Assembly (NCBI GenBank): GCA_963844575.1
Contig: CAWJOU010000005.1
Coordinates: 2,852,001 to 2,916,000, forward strand
Length of the DNA stretch: 64,000 nt
Origin: DASZUK01 sp963844575
GTDB lineage: Bacteria; Actinomycetota; Acidimicrobiia; Acidimicrobiales; RAAP-2
Direction: 5' to 3'
Shown here: positions 43,425 through 53,406 of the stretch, one piece after another
Position numbering within the stretch: position 1 is the first letter of the stretch
Layout: each line of letters starts with the position of its first letter
Notes under the pieces: generated by a model
The model's input: only the letters and a program-made list of their open reading frames with translations
Told to the model about the DNA's origin: nothing
Database searches by the model: none
Position numbers and translations under genes: made by a program

Positions 43425-43590
43425 GCCGAGCTTCCGTGGAAGCCGGCGTCGCCGAAGTTGTAGATCGCCCCGTCCGAGCCGACCTCCCAGTAGCCACCCT
43501 GGTTCTCCGTAGCGGCGCCGCCCACCACCGGGGCGCTCAACGAGCCGCCAGGCATCGAGCCGTAGTAACCGTCCACCCCGAACCTATAGC
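43425..43590 (-). pseudogene. Remnant of a GGYW-repeat gene
   Basis: Minus-strand frame reads VDGYYGSMPGGSLSAPVVGG then GGYWEVGSDGAIYNFGDAGF: one and a half degraded repeats with no start, directly upstream of the full-length Rhs gene. The remaining gap (43200-44100) shows only frame debris and no other gene I can support; the stretch near 43364-43390 is A/T-rich (TAAAAAAACTGTG) and may hold promoter elements for the Rhs gene. Confidence 0.6.
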
Positions 43591-44100
43591 GCCGCCGTCG
43601 GAACCGACCGTCACAGAGCCCTGGCCGCAGTTGTAGGTGTCGGGGGTGGCCGCCCCGGCCGGCGTCGAGCTCGGCGCGACACCGCCCACCCGCGACCACC
43701 GACCCGATAATCAGCAGAGCGAACATCATCCGACTGGGAACCCCATCCAGACGTTTGAAGCTCCTGTGTCGCCCCTGTCCACAGCCTGATCGACCGGAAG
43801 TAACCTGCACCATAGGAAGGCGCCAACAGGCATCACCCAAACGTGTAACCGGACCGTTCTTCGTTGGGACACCCGTCGGCGTCGATTGCCTCTCTAGCCA
43901 CAACAACCGCTCACCCATTTCGTCTACGAACGCGCAACATGGGACAGGGCCCCCCTCGCACCGCATCGGGTATCGGACTTTCTTCTGCCCAACGAGACGG
44001 CGTTCGGCTCCACTACCCCAGGTCACCCACGGCGGCTGTACTGATCGGTGCTCCCGTGGGACCAAGGGGTGTCCGTCCGGCTACGCGCTCGCTGAGCTCG

Positions 44101-45861
44101 TCAATCGCTGTCGTTGCGGAGCACCGTCTGCTGATCGCCGGCCGCCAGGCTCATCGGGACCGCCATTGCGACACATGCACTAATCGTTGGGCACGAGACG
44201 GAGGAGACATCCGCGATGTCGAGGTGTGTAAGCCCAGTACTGCGCTGCTGGGCTGGGCTAAGCGCGGTCGGGAGCTGCACTGTCGCCCAGGACCGGCCTC
44301 CGGTGTCGGTCGCGGCGATGACGCCCAAGCCATCCGGTGTGCTCCCCACCGCCCAGCAGGTCGTCACCGACGGGCACGAAATCGATGCCAGTGTCGATCC
44401 GGGGAGCCCAGACGAGGTGGCGATCGACCAGGTTCGTCCCCCGTCGCCAGTAGTCAGCGCCTCGCTCGGCCCCCAGGGGTTGGGTCCTGGTGCCGACGAT
44501 GGCCCGTTGCCGACGCCCACACAACGATCGACGCTCGGGCACGAAACCGCTCGGACCCTCGCCACTGTGGTTGGGAGGTCGGCTCGAGACCAGGTGCGCC
44601 CGCCGTCAGTGCTGCGAAGGATGGCCCCGCTTACTGGAGTGCCCGACGACGGCACGGCGAAACTGGTCGCCCCGACCAGAACGCAGAGCTGGCCACTGTT
44701 CGAACAGGCCAGTCCTTCCGGGTTGTAGACAACGAATGGTTGAGGAAGATCTTCCACCGCCCCCGAGGCGTCTCCAGCAACCGACAGAGGAACGGCGATC
44801 GGGGCACCGAGCGAACCGGGGTCTGCGGTCGGCCCGTAGCCGGCGGCGACGCACTGCCCCACGGAGCCACAGGCTAGATCGGTCACCTGCCCGACCGAAG
44901 CCGGTAGGGAGTGCACCGACCAGGTGGTCCCCCCGTCCGTCGTCACCACGATGCCGGCGGCGCTCGACGTCGAGGCTCCGGCCAGGCACTCGTTGGGGCT
45001 CGGGCAGGCGAGTGACGAGGTGAGCTGCCATCCTGCCGGCAAGGTTGACGGCTGCCAGTCGAGCCCCCCGTCGACCGATACCTCGACCACGGCTGGCGCC
45101 GGACCGACGCCCTCCTTCGCCGCGTAACAGGTCGAGGTGGTCGGGCAGGCCACATTGGTCGCGGTCTTACCTGTACCGGCTGGGCTGCTCGGCTGCCAGG
45201 CCGGTTGGTTGATGAAGCTCGTGATCCGCCAGGCCACCGGGGTCACGCCGAGATGTGTGACGGCCGGCGGTGGTGGGCCGCCGGGGAAGACGCCGAACGC
45301 AGCGACGAGCACCAGGGCGACGGCGGCCACGGAGGCGGCCACGGCGCCCCGCGCCGTCCATCGAGGTTCGCCCCCGAGAAGGCGCCATCGGCTTCTCGGC
45401 GGGACCGGGCCCTGATCCCAGCCGAACAGCCGTCCGCCCCACGCCGAACCGGGGCGGTCCCGGAGGGCGTCACAGAGGTCCACCCAGAACGCGCCCGAGC
45501 CGTTCGCGGCGGCTCGTCGGACGGCCTGTTGGCGTTCGACGGTCGGTTCTTCGACGTAGGGCCGCATCGCCTCGACCAGCTCGTCCGGCACCGATTCGGT
45601 CCGCCAGTCCCCGCACCAGTCGGCGTGGGCGTCGCGGATCATCGACGGCGTGGCCGACGCCCAGGCCGAGCCCTCCCGTCCTGGGTACGCGTCGCCCACG
45701 TCGCGCAGCCACTCGCCGAACCCACCCGGCGCGGCCGCCAACAGCTCGGCTTCGGTCGCCGGCGAGGGCGCTTCGATGTAGGCCACCAGCGCGGCGGCCA
45801 TCCGTACCTCGTCGTTGGTGAAACCCGCACCGTTCGACTCGTCCCCAGGCCTCTCGGTCAA
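44101..45861 (-). CDS. Membrane-anchored BNR/CPSxxxC-repeat protein
   Basis: 586 residues. An acidic helical N-terminal part (about 1-165) likely cytoplasmic, one transmembrane helix (about 185-206, AVAASVAAVALVLVAAFGVF), then an extracellular beta-propeller: BNR-type motifs (STDGGRTWS, TTDGGTTWS, GDGGRTWS) alternate with CPxxxxC motifs (CPTTSTC, CPSPNEC, CPSVDRC, CPSVTTC, CPTISAC). The same CPSxxxC unit is found inside the Rhs proteins of this window. TTG start with GGAG 5 bases upstream. Upstream lies a shared element (45952-45984). The Cys pairs probably form intra-blade disulfides. Function unknown; surface binding is a guess. Confidence 0.78.
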   Translation of the reverse strand: MTERPGDESNGAGFTNDEVRMAAALVAYIEAPSPATEAELLAAAPGGFGEWLRDVGDAYPGREGSAWASATPSMIRDAHADWCGDWRTESVPDELVEAMRPYVEEPTVERQQAVRRAAANGSGAFWVDLCDALRDRPGSAWGGRLFGWDQGPVPPRSRWRLLGGEPRWTARGAVAASVAAVALVLVAAFGVFPGGPPPPAVTHLGVTPVAWRITSFINQPAWQPSSPAGTGKTATNVACPTTSTCYAAKEGVGPAPAVVEVSVDGGLDWQPSTLPAGWQLTSSLACPSPNECLAGASTSSAAGIVVTTDGGTTWSVHSLPASVGQVTDLACGSVGQCVAAGYGPTADPGSLGAPIAVPLSVAGDASGAVEDLPQPFVVYNPEGLACSNSGQLCVLVGATSFAVPSSGTPVSGAILRSTDGGRTWSRADLPTTVARVRAVSCPSVDRCVGVGNGPSSAPGPNPWGPSEALTTGDGGRTWSIATSSGLPGSTLASISCPSVTTCWAVGSTPDGLGVIAATDTGGRSWATVQLPTALSPAQQRSTGLTHLDIADVSSVSCPTISACVAMAVPMSLAAGDQQTVLRNDSD

Positions 45862-45951
45862 CTGGCTCCGTCCCTTCTGCTCGACTGCTCGTCACCAGCC
45901 ATCAGCCACCACGAGCGTCACCGCGGACGCGGGCGATGGCTCCCCTAGTGC

Positions 45952-45984
45952 TAACGAACGAGAAGTCGCTTTGTGACAGAGTTT
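45952..45984 (-). promoter_or_regulatory. Shared upstream element, copy 1 (possible ECF-type promoter)
   Basis: On the minus strand: AAACTCTGTCAC, 10 bases, CTCGTTCGTTA, about 90 bp upstream of the BNR/CPS gene. The same element with the same 10-base spacing is at 47064-47096. GTCAC to the last CGTTA is 16 bases, compatible with an ECF sigma -35/-10 pair. Confidence 0.5.
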
Positions 45985-46090
45985 TGCAAAAAGTTGAGGG
46001 ACCAGGGAGTAGAAGGCTCGGAAAACTGGTAGCGCTTATTTTCTAAATGGCGATTCAAACAGTCCAACTAAACCGACGCATAGGTCGTCG

Positions 46091-46963
46091 CTACGCGCAG
46101 TGGAGGTTGGCCGTGCTCGATTGCGCTCCCCCCTCCACCGTGCCGTTGACCGCCCACAGCTCGTCGGTCTCGAAGCCGTTGGTGCCACTGATGACCGAGC
46201 AGCCGTAGTAGGAGTCGATACCGAGCCAGTCCCCCCTACCCGATCCTGTGGCCGTGTTGCCGACGTGTGTGTTGCCCCGGTAGTCCGCCACTATCTCGGC
46301 CAGTGTCTCGGTCGTCCCGCAGTCGATGACCCCCTCACCTTGGACCAGCGGGCCGAATGTGCTGCCGATGACGTCGGGGGGTGCGGGGTCGGGGGCGCAG
46401 CCGCCTATTGTCACCAGCCGATCGACGCCGTGGCGGACACGATGCGCCGGCGACGACACCTGCCGCAACGTGGCGGTGGAGGCCGGCACGGCCGCCGAGC
46501 CGTGGCGCGCCGCGCCGGTGGTGGTGGCGGTCCCGTCATTGCCCGGCCGGGGGTAGGTACCGGCGACGGTCGAGGTGCCCGGCTCGAGCACGAGGGTGGC
46601 GCCGGCGAAGCCGGCGCCCGGACTGAGCTCGGTGACGACGAGCTGGCGGCCGCCGAGCAGCGTCAGGTTGAGCAGCACGGTGCCCGATGTGTCGTCGGCG
46701 ACGACCGTCCGCTGGGCAACCGAGATCACGCCGGACGCCGTGGTCACGGTCGACTGGCTGACCGGGCTCGGGCTGCCGACGACGGTCAGGGCGCCCTCGT
46801 CCCGGTAGGTGCCGGCCGCGGCGAGCCCGGTCTGGTCCAGTGTCGGCCAGTTCGGCGCAGTGGCCGAGCTGGCCGACGCCGGCGGCGTCACGATCGGCAC
46901 GGCGGACACGGCACCAGCGACGGGCACCAGGGCCGCGACGATCCAGCGCATGGGCGTCTTCAT
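46091..46963 (-). CDS. Secreted hypothetical protein
   Basis: 290 residues with a Sec signal (MRWIVAALVPVAGAVSAVPI, cleavage near ASASS). The mature part is Thr/Gly/Ala-rich beta-structure (SGVISVAQRTVVADDTSGTV, LNLTLLGGRQLVVTEL) and has four Cys in the last third (GGCAPD, IDCGTT, YGCSVI, LHCA). No family recognised. GGGGAG precedes the ATG. Its upstream region carries the same conserved element as the neighbouring BNR/CPS gene. Confidence 0.65.
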   Translation of the reverse strand: MKTPMRWIVAALVPVAGAVSAVPIVTPPASASSATAPNWPTLDQTGLAAAGTYRDEGALTVVGSPSPVSQSTVTTASGVISVAQRTVVADDTSGTVLLNLTLLGGRQLVVTELSPGAGFAGATLVLEPGTSTVAGTYPRPGNDGTATTTGAARHGSAAVPASTATLRQVSSPAHRVRHGVDRLVTIGGCAPDPAPPDVIGSTFGPLVQGEGVIDCGTTETLAEIVADYRGNTHVGNTATGSGRGDWLGIDSYYGCSVISGTNGFETDELWAVNGTVEGGAQSSTANLHCA

Positions 46964-47063
46964 GGTTGTCTCCCCTCAAGCGGCCGGGGGAAATGGGAAA
47001 TAGGGATGGCCCGTTCCCGCCGGCGTTCCTCCAGAAGCCCCCGCCATCGGGCTTCGCTCTCCT

Positions 47064-47096
47064 TAACGAACGAGCGCGCCAAACGTGACACAGTTT
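47064..47096 (-). promoter_or_regulatory. Shared upstream element, copy 2 (possible ECF-type promoter)
   Basis: On the minus strand: AAACTGTGTCAC, 10 bases, CTCGTTCGTTA, about 100 bp upstream of the secreted protein at 46963. The 10-base spacers of the two copies differ in sequence, so conservation is confined to the two boxes. Confidence 0.5.
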
Positions 47097-47225
47097 CTTA
47101 GAAAACTCACTCTTCTTCGATGCCGCCCCCGCTGGCGGATCGCCTAAGGGGCGGGTCATCACTGACCCGATCGCTCAGCTCCAAGAACCGCCGGTGCACT
47201 TTGATCCCGGTTCGGATCGCAACGA

Positions 47226-47516
47226 CTACAGAGTCGACTCGTCGCTACCCGAACCTCCACGCACACGCCCCCGGAGATCCCGTGGAACGAGGTCGGCCAC
47301 GAGTGTGGCCGGGTTGAGGCCGAGTGCGAAGGCGACGTCAATGAGTTTGTTCGCCCCCGGATTGAGGCGGCCCGCCTCCAGCAGGGAGATGTACGTCACG
47401 GCGACCTTCGCGGCGTCCGCCAGGTAGCTCTGGGACCACTCCAGCTCAAGCCGCCGAGCCTTGACCCGCTCACCTATCACGACGTTGGGAGCCGGCCGTG
47501 CCGCCTTGGGCGTCAT
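47226..47516 (-). CDS. XRE-family HTH regulator (96 aa)
   Basis: HTH_3 domain, residues 14-70: IGERVKARRLELEWSQSYLA then VAVTYISLLEAGRLNPGANK and LIDVAFALGLNPATLVAD. No toxin partner is adjacent. Two copies of ATAGTC, 17 bp apart, lie upstream at about 47555-47580 and might be its operator. It is preceded by the GGATAGTCAATTTAGGG region on the other side of the start. Confidence 0.8.
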   Translation of the reverse strand: MTPKAARPAPNVVIGERVKARRLELEWSQSYLADAAKVAVTYISLLEAGRLNPGANKLIDVAFALGLNPATLVADLVPRDLRGRVRGGSGSDESTL

Positions 47517-48076
47517 CGTCGCGGACGGTACGAGAGGGTCGCCCGACGGAGGTGGATAGTCAATTTAGGGCATAGTCTATTCACGGTGGTTACTTGCAGT
47601 TATGATGCTCTAGCTGGTAGATCTATCGATCTTGAGGGGGACCCTGTGTACGTACTTATGCCGGCAAGGCACTCTTCAGCCGGCCAGGTTGCGACGGTCC
47701 GCCCACACCATGAACGTGCTCATCCGCACGTCATGACCGCGTGGGCCCCAATCGCCGACTGCCCCGCCCGGACCGAGCCATCTGTCGGGGCCGGGGAACC
47801 AACAGACTGCCATCGCCTTCCGGTGCCCACGAGGGGCACCGGCGAGCCCACGATCTCCGAGCCCACTCGAAGGGCTTGGAACCTCTGTGCCGTGGTGGCC
47901 CCCCGTATCGGGCCCTCCAACCCTCTCAGCCCGGCGGGGGCCGCCACGGCACGGCTCACTTGCCCGCTTCGCTCGGCCCGACGGTCGTGACCACCGACGG
48001 GCCGCGGGTACCTCCCGTAACGCTGCCCGGAGGACGCCCGCCTGGCGGACCCGATCGCATCCTGCCTGGCGTTCGT
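47517..48076. other. 560-bp region without a supported gene
   Basis: Between divergent regulators. Two open frames cross it but have poor codon use and no homology. The one definite structure is the long hairpin at 47887-47952. Confidence 0.4.
47887..47952. repeat. Long hairpin (17-bp stem) upstream of TetR gene
   Basis: Arms GTGCCGTGGTGGCCCCC (47887-47903) and GGGGGCCGCCACGGCAC (47936-47952) are complementary apart from one G.T pair; loop 32 nt, itself holding GGGCCC. It lies about 125 bp before the TetR start. Could be an attenuator, terminator or a remnant of a palindromic element. Confidence 0.6.
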
Positions 48077-48715
48077 GTGCCGAATAAGGCAAGACAGCAG
48101 CTGGTTGAGGCTTGGCGCGCTCGGTCTTTCGACGCGTTCGTCGCCGAGGTAGGACAGCGAGGACTGGTCGATACCCGTGTCCATGATGTGTGTCTGTTGG
48201 CCGGCGTGTCCACCCGTGCTTTCTACGGCGTGTTCAAGAACGGCAAGGCCACATGCGCCGTACAGGCATTTCGGTGTGGCTCGGACGTCATCTGTAGCTC
48301 TGCCGAGACCGTCTTTGCCCAGACCTCCGGACCATGGGAAGCCCGACTGCACGCCGCGGTGTCGACGATGCTCGACGTGTTGTCATCCAACCCCAACTTC
48401 GCTCGACTGGGGATCGTGGAGATCCCACGCGACCCAGATGGAAGACAGTCCTTCAGCGACGTCGTCTATCGCTGCCGGAAGGCCTTTGGCGGACCGAGAC
48501 AACTCGAGGTTCCTGGTATGTCAGACGTCGATGTCGGGACCTTCGAGACCGCGCTCATTGGGGCAGCCCTGGGGCCACTTCAGAGCGCGGTTCTCGGGGG
48601 CCGAGCAGACGAGCTGCGGAATCTCGCGACAACGATCACGTACTCAGTTGCACTGCCGGTGGTCGGGTATGAGCGGGCGATGCGCCAAATCCTCCATCCC
48701 CCGACCGGGCCGTGA
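48077..48715 (+). CDS. TetR-like transcriptional regulator
   Basis: About 212 residues. HTH: SFDAFVAEVGQRGLVDTRV then VCLLAGVSTRAFYGVFKNGKA, where the usual 'TFYxHF' is AFYGVF. The C-terminal region is a ligand domain without close match (LHAAVSTMLDVLSSNPNFAR). Start uncertain: GTG 48077 is the closest to the HTH; GTG 47987 or the ATG at 47741 would add a Pro/Gly-rich extension unlike TetR proteins. Faces a tRNA gene. Confidence 0.72.
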   Translation: MPNKARQQLVEAWRARSFDAFVAEVGQRGLVDTRVHDVCLLAGVSTRAFYGVFKNGKATCAVQAFRCGSDVICSSAETVFAQTSGPWEARLHAAVSTMLDVLSSNPNFARLGIVEIPRDPDGRQSFSDVVYRCRKAFGGPRQLEVPGMSDVDVGTFETALIGAALGPLQSAVLGGRADELRNLATTITYSVALPVVGYERAMRQILHPPTGP

Positions 48716-48834
48716 CGACTGGTTCCCGTACGGCTGGACGCCGATTGGAGCTTGCTGACGCTCCTCGAGCATGCATTGGTCCGGTCGGCACCGTTCGATC
48801 ACCCAGCTGAACTGGGCCGCTGAACTGGGCTTTC

Positions 48835-48910
48835 TGGAGCGGACGACGGGATTCGAACCCGCGACCCCAACCTTGGCAAGGTTGTGCTCTACCAACTGAG
48901 CCACGTCCGC
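48835..48910 (-). tRNA. tRNA-Gly (GCC anticodon)
   Basis: 76 nt with CCA encoded (complement 48835-48837). Acceptor GCGGACG / CGTCCGC, D-loop TGGCTCAGTTGGTAGAGC, anticodon arm with CTTGCCAAG giving GCC, and T-loop GGTTCGAATCC. The cloverleaf pairs fully. Confidence 0.95.
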
Positions 48911-48922
48911 GCTGCAGGTACT

Positions 48923-50427
48923 TTACCCCTCGAGACGCCGGGCGTGTGGACCCCCGGCCGCCGACCCGTCGAGCGCCGCCACGAAGAGCGCCCCGAGCTC
49001 GTCGTCGACCAGGTCGGCCAGCCGCCGCACGTCCGGGACGAGCCGCCGGCAGCCGAGCAGGCCGAAGTAGACCGTGCCGCGGTAGCTCATCGCCGTCACG
49101 TTGAGGCCGACGCCCTCGGTGATCGGGCCGACCGGGTACAGGGCGGCGATCCGGCTGCCCGCGCACCAGAGGTCGAAGTCCGGCCCCGGCACCGTCGACG
49201 CGACGAGGTTGAACATCGGCGGCAGCCGATCGAAGAGCCGGAGCCCCGCCGCCCAGCGGACCACCCGGGCCGAGACCGCCGGCACCGCCATCCGGGCCAG
49301 GTCCTCCAGCAGCTCCCCGCCGAGCAGCGCCTCCTGCGCCTTCGCCGCGCCGGCCGCCGCGGCGATCGCCCGCAGCCGTTCGACCGGCTCGTCCACGTCC
49401 GTCGCCAGTGACACGAGCATCGCCGACACCCGGTTGCCGAGCGCGACGTCCGCCGCGCTGTCCGGCGCGCTCGGACCTCCGGGCCGGCCGGCCCCGGCGG
49501 GACGGGTCGACACGGGGACGAACCCGACGAGCGGGCCGTCCGGACGCTCCCCCCGCTCCTCCAGCAGGTCGCGGACCGCCCCCGAGATCGCCGTCAGGAG
49601 GACGTCGTTCACCGTGCACCCGAACACCCGGCGGACGAGCTTGACGTCGTCGAGCGGCACCTCGACCGTCGCGAACCGGCGGCGCGGCGACAGGTTCCCG
49701 TTCAACGACGTCCGCGGCGCACTGAACGGCGCGGGCGGTGGCGCGCTCCCCGCTCGGCCAGCTCCCGGTTGTGGCCCGTCACGCCGACGATGGCGTCCGC
49801 GGCCCGGCGGAGCGTGTCCCGGGCCACCTCCGGCTGGCGGGCCAGGCCGCTCGCTGCGTGCCGGAGGAGCGCGACCGACGACGGGATCGGCTCCGGCTCC
49901 CACCGCTCCGCCGGGAACGGGATCGCCCGACCGCGGGGGCTGAGGTCCAAGAACGCGCCGAGCAGCGACGCCCCCGAGACGCCGTCGAGGATTGCATGGT
50001 GCAGCTTGACGACGACCGCCGTCCGGTCGCCGGCCAGTCCCTCGACCACGACCATCTCCCACAGCGGCCGACCCGGGTCGAGCGCCCGGGCCATGAAGTC
50101 GGCGACGACGTCCGCCAGCTCGTCCGGCCCCCCCGGCTCCGGCACGCTCGACCGGTGGACGTGGTCGTCGAGGTCGAACGCCGGGTCGTCCAGCCAGACC
50201 GGCTGGTACAGACCGAGCGGCATCGGCACCGCCCGCTGGCGGAGCGGCCGCACGAGATGGACGCGCTGCTCGAAGACCCGGCGGATCTGGGCGTACCGGG
50301 TATCCGTCGAGAACAGCGACCGCCGGCCCTCCGGCGCGTCGAGGACGAGGACCACGCCGACCTGGAGGTGGCTCGTCCCGGTCTCGAGGGCCAGGAACAT
50401 CGCGTCGATCCCCTGCAGCGTCTCCAT
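48923..50427 (-). pseudogene. Wax-ester synthase/diacylglycerol acyltransferase, single frameshift
   Basis: The N-terminal part (METLQGIDAMFLALETGTSH, active site HHAILDG inside VVKLHHAILDGVSG) is in one frame from ATG 50427 to about 49745; the C-terminal part (SLNGNLSPRRRFA, GCTVNDVLLTAISGAV, ...VPGPDFDLWCAGSRI...) continues in another frame to 48923. Joined, the product would be a normal WS/DGAT of about 500 residues, an enzyme of wax-ester and triacylglycerol synthesis. The shift lies in the GC-rich Gly/Ala stretch near 49740-49765. A sequencing error is possible; otherwise the gene is inactive. GGGGAG precedes the start. Confidence 0.82.
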
Positions 50428-50453
50428 GCCCGCTCCCCGTCCGGTCCAGCCGG

Positions 50454-50897
50454 TCAGCGACCGCTGTGGCCGAACCCTCCGCTCCCCCGGTCCGCCGACG
50501 GCAGCTCGTCCTCGGCCACTGGCTCGAAGCGAGCCTCTGTGACCGCCTGGATGACGAGCTGGGCGATCCGGTCGCCCCGGCGGACCTCGTAGTCCTCTTT
50601 CGGGTCCGTGTTGACGAGCAGGACCGCCAGCTCGCCCCGGTAACCAGCGTCGATCAGTCCCGGCGTGTTCAGGCACGTCACGCCGTGCCGGAGCGCCAGG
50701 CCGCTCCGCGGCTGGACGAACCCGGCATGGCCGGGCGGGATGGCGACGATCAGCCCGGTCGGCACCAACGCCCGACCGCCACCCGCAGCCAGCACCGCGT
50801 CCTCCCGGGCGTGGAGGTCAGCGCCGGCGTCACCCGGCTTCGCGTACGACGGCAGTGGCAGATCCGGGTCGAGCTGGTGGACGGGGACGTCGAGCAT
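50454..50897 (-). CDS. dut: dUTP diphosphatase (dUTPase)
   Basis: 147 residues, trimeric dUTPase. The five motifs are present: I AGADLHA, II PRSGLALRHG, III GLIDAGYRGELAVLL (catalytic Asp, substrate Tyr), IV RGDRIAQLVI and V RGSGGFGHSG near the C-terminus (a phosphate-binding Arg-Gly-Ser-Gly-Gly-Phe). Hydrolyses dUTP to dUMP, keeping uracil out of DNA. Divergent from orn. Confidence 0.95.
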   Translation of the reverse strand: MLDVPVHQLDPDLPLPSYAKPGDAGADLHAREDAVLAAGGGRALVPTGLIVAIPPGHAGFVQPRSGLALRHGVTCLNTPGLIDAGYRGELAVLLVNTDPKEDYEVRRGDRIAQLVIQAVTEARFEPVAEDELPSADRGSGGFGHSGR

Positions 50898-50977
50898 CGT
50901 CCGACACTACCGGTGGCGAGACGGGCGCCCCCGATCCGATCGGCCGCCGCCGGCGGGGTCCGGATAGCATCCTGCCC

Positions 50978-51534
<557 letters not shown>

Positions 51535-51538
<4 letters not shown>

Positions 51539-53331
51539 CCGCGGACGCGGCCGTGAGCGGCGACCAGCCGAACGAGCGGATGACGTTGGCCGAAGCCGAA
51601 GCCGAGCTCACCGCGCCCGGTCAGCTCTTCGAGATGGACGACCTCGACATCCGCGGCGTGCCGACGCGGGTCTGGAAAGCCGCCCCCCAGTCGCTGCGCA
51701 CCGTCTTCGACCTGACGCTCGCCTACGGCGACAAGGACCTCCTCGTCTACGAGGACGAGCGGACGACGTTCGACGAGCACTACCGGATCGTCGCCACGCT
51801 CGCCCACCGGCTCCGTGACGAGCTCGGCGTCGAAAAAGGCGACCGCGTCGCCATCGCCATGCGGAACCTGCCCGAGTGGTCGATGGCCTTCTGGGCCGTC
51901 GCCGTCGCCGGTGCCGTCGTCGTCCCGCTCAACGCCTGGTGGACCGGTGACGAGCTCCGTTACGGGCTCGCCGACTCCGGCGCGGTCGTCGCCGTCGTCG
52001 ACGAGGAACGCGCCGACCGCATCCGCGCCGCCACCGGCGACCGCGGCGACCTGCGGACGATGATCGTCGTCAGCGAGCACCGCGGCCGGCCGCCGACGCT
52101 CGGTCCGGCCGGTGGCCCGGTGCGCGAGGTCGCGTTCGCCGACGTCCTCGGCGACGTCGCGCCCGACGCCGTCCCGCCGGACGTCGACATCCAACCGGAC
52201 GACGACGCCACGATCTTCTATACCTCCGGGACGACCGGCCGGCCGAAAGGCGCCGTCGGCACGCACCGCAACACGTGCACGAACCTGATGAACCTGTTCT
52301 TCGTCAACACCCGCGGCCAGCTCCGGTACGGCAAGTCCGCCCTGACCGACGTCTCCGGGACGACGCAGTCCGGGTACCTCCTGACCGTCCCGCTGTTCCA
52401 CGCCACCGGCTGCCACGCCGTCCTCGTCACCAACACCGCGGCCGGCGGCAAGCTCGTCATGGTCCACCACTTCGACCCCGAGCGCGTCCTCGAGCTGATC
52501 GAGCGCGAGCGGATCACGACCTTCGGCGGCGTCCCGACCATGGTCATGCAGGTGCTCGACTCCCCCGACTTCGCCCGCCGCGACACCTCGTCCGTCAAGT
52601 CCGTCTCGTACGGTGGCGCGCCCGCCCCGCCCGAGCTCGTCCGCCGGATCCGCGACGCCTTCCCCGATGTCCAGCCCGGCAACGGCTACGGCCTTACCGA
52701 GACGACCGCGATCACGTCGATGAACACCGGCGCCGACTACGTCGACAAACCGGACAGCGTCGGCCCGCCGATGCCCGTCACCGACGTCGCCATCGTCCCC
52801 GACGACTTCGACCGGCCGGAGCCGACGCCCGACCTGCCCGCCGGGCCGGACGTCACCGGCGAGCTGTGGGTCAAGGGGCCGCAGGTCGTCCGCGGCTACT
52901 GGCACCGCCCCGAAGAGACCGCCCATGTCTTCACGAACGGCTGGCTCCACACCGGCGACATCGCCCGCATCGACGACGACGGCTTCATCTACATCGTCGA
53001 CCGCGCCAAGGACGTCATCATCCGCGGCGGCGAGAACGTCTACTCCGTCGAGGTCGAAGCCGCCCTCTTCGAGCACCCCGCCGTCGCCGACTGCGCGGTC
53101 ATCGGCGTTCCCCACCCGACGCTCGGCGAAGAGGTCGGCGCGGTCGTCGTCCTCCGACCCGGCTACAAGGTCACCGCCGACGAGCTCGCCAGCCACGTTC
53201 GCGACCGGTTGGCCGCCTTCGCCGTCCCGACCCGTTTCTGGTTCGTCGACCACCCGCTGCCGCGCAACCCGGCCGGCAAGGTGCTCAAACGCCAGCTCCG
53301 CGCCGAGCTGCTCGGCGACGTCGCGAACTGA
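51535..53331 (+). CDS. AMP-forming acyl-CoA synthetase/ligase
   Basis: 598 residues. ANL-superfamily motifs: YTSGTTGRPKG (P-loop), GYGLTETTA, TGDIARIDDDGFIYIVDR, then the A8/A10 region RKDVIIRGGENVYSVEVE and a catalytic Lys in NPAGKVLKR. Activates a carboxylic acid (probably fatty acid) to acyl-CoA. GTG 51535 overlaps the orn stop; an ATG at 51580 would drop 15 residues. A strong terminator overlaps the stop codon. The nearby enoyl-CoA hydratase, WS/DGAT and this gene suggest a lipid-metabolism context. Confidence 0.92.
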
Positions 53332-53360
53332 CGACGCCGGCCCGAAGGCCGGCGTCGTCA
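53329..53360. terminator. Bidirectional intrinsic terminator overlapping a stop codon
   Basis: 14-bp perfect stem TGACGACGCCGGCC / GGCCGGCGTCGTCA with a CGAA tetraloop. The stem begins on the TGA of the acyl-CoA synthetase gene and lies between it and the convergent peroxiredoxin gene. Confidence 0.75.
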
Positions 53361-53406
53361 TTGGACTCAGTGGACCGCCCGGCCGGGGTCGACCCGGCCG
53401 CCGTCA

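Noticed and set aside
47586..47990. Plus-strand frame of 134 codons between the XRE and TetR genes
   Set aside because: No domain, Pro/Arg/Ala-rich, crosses the long hairpin; not supported.
48835..48910. tRNA-Gly as an integration site for the island
   Set aside because: No integrase and no repeat of the tRNA 3' end found elsewhere in the window.
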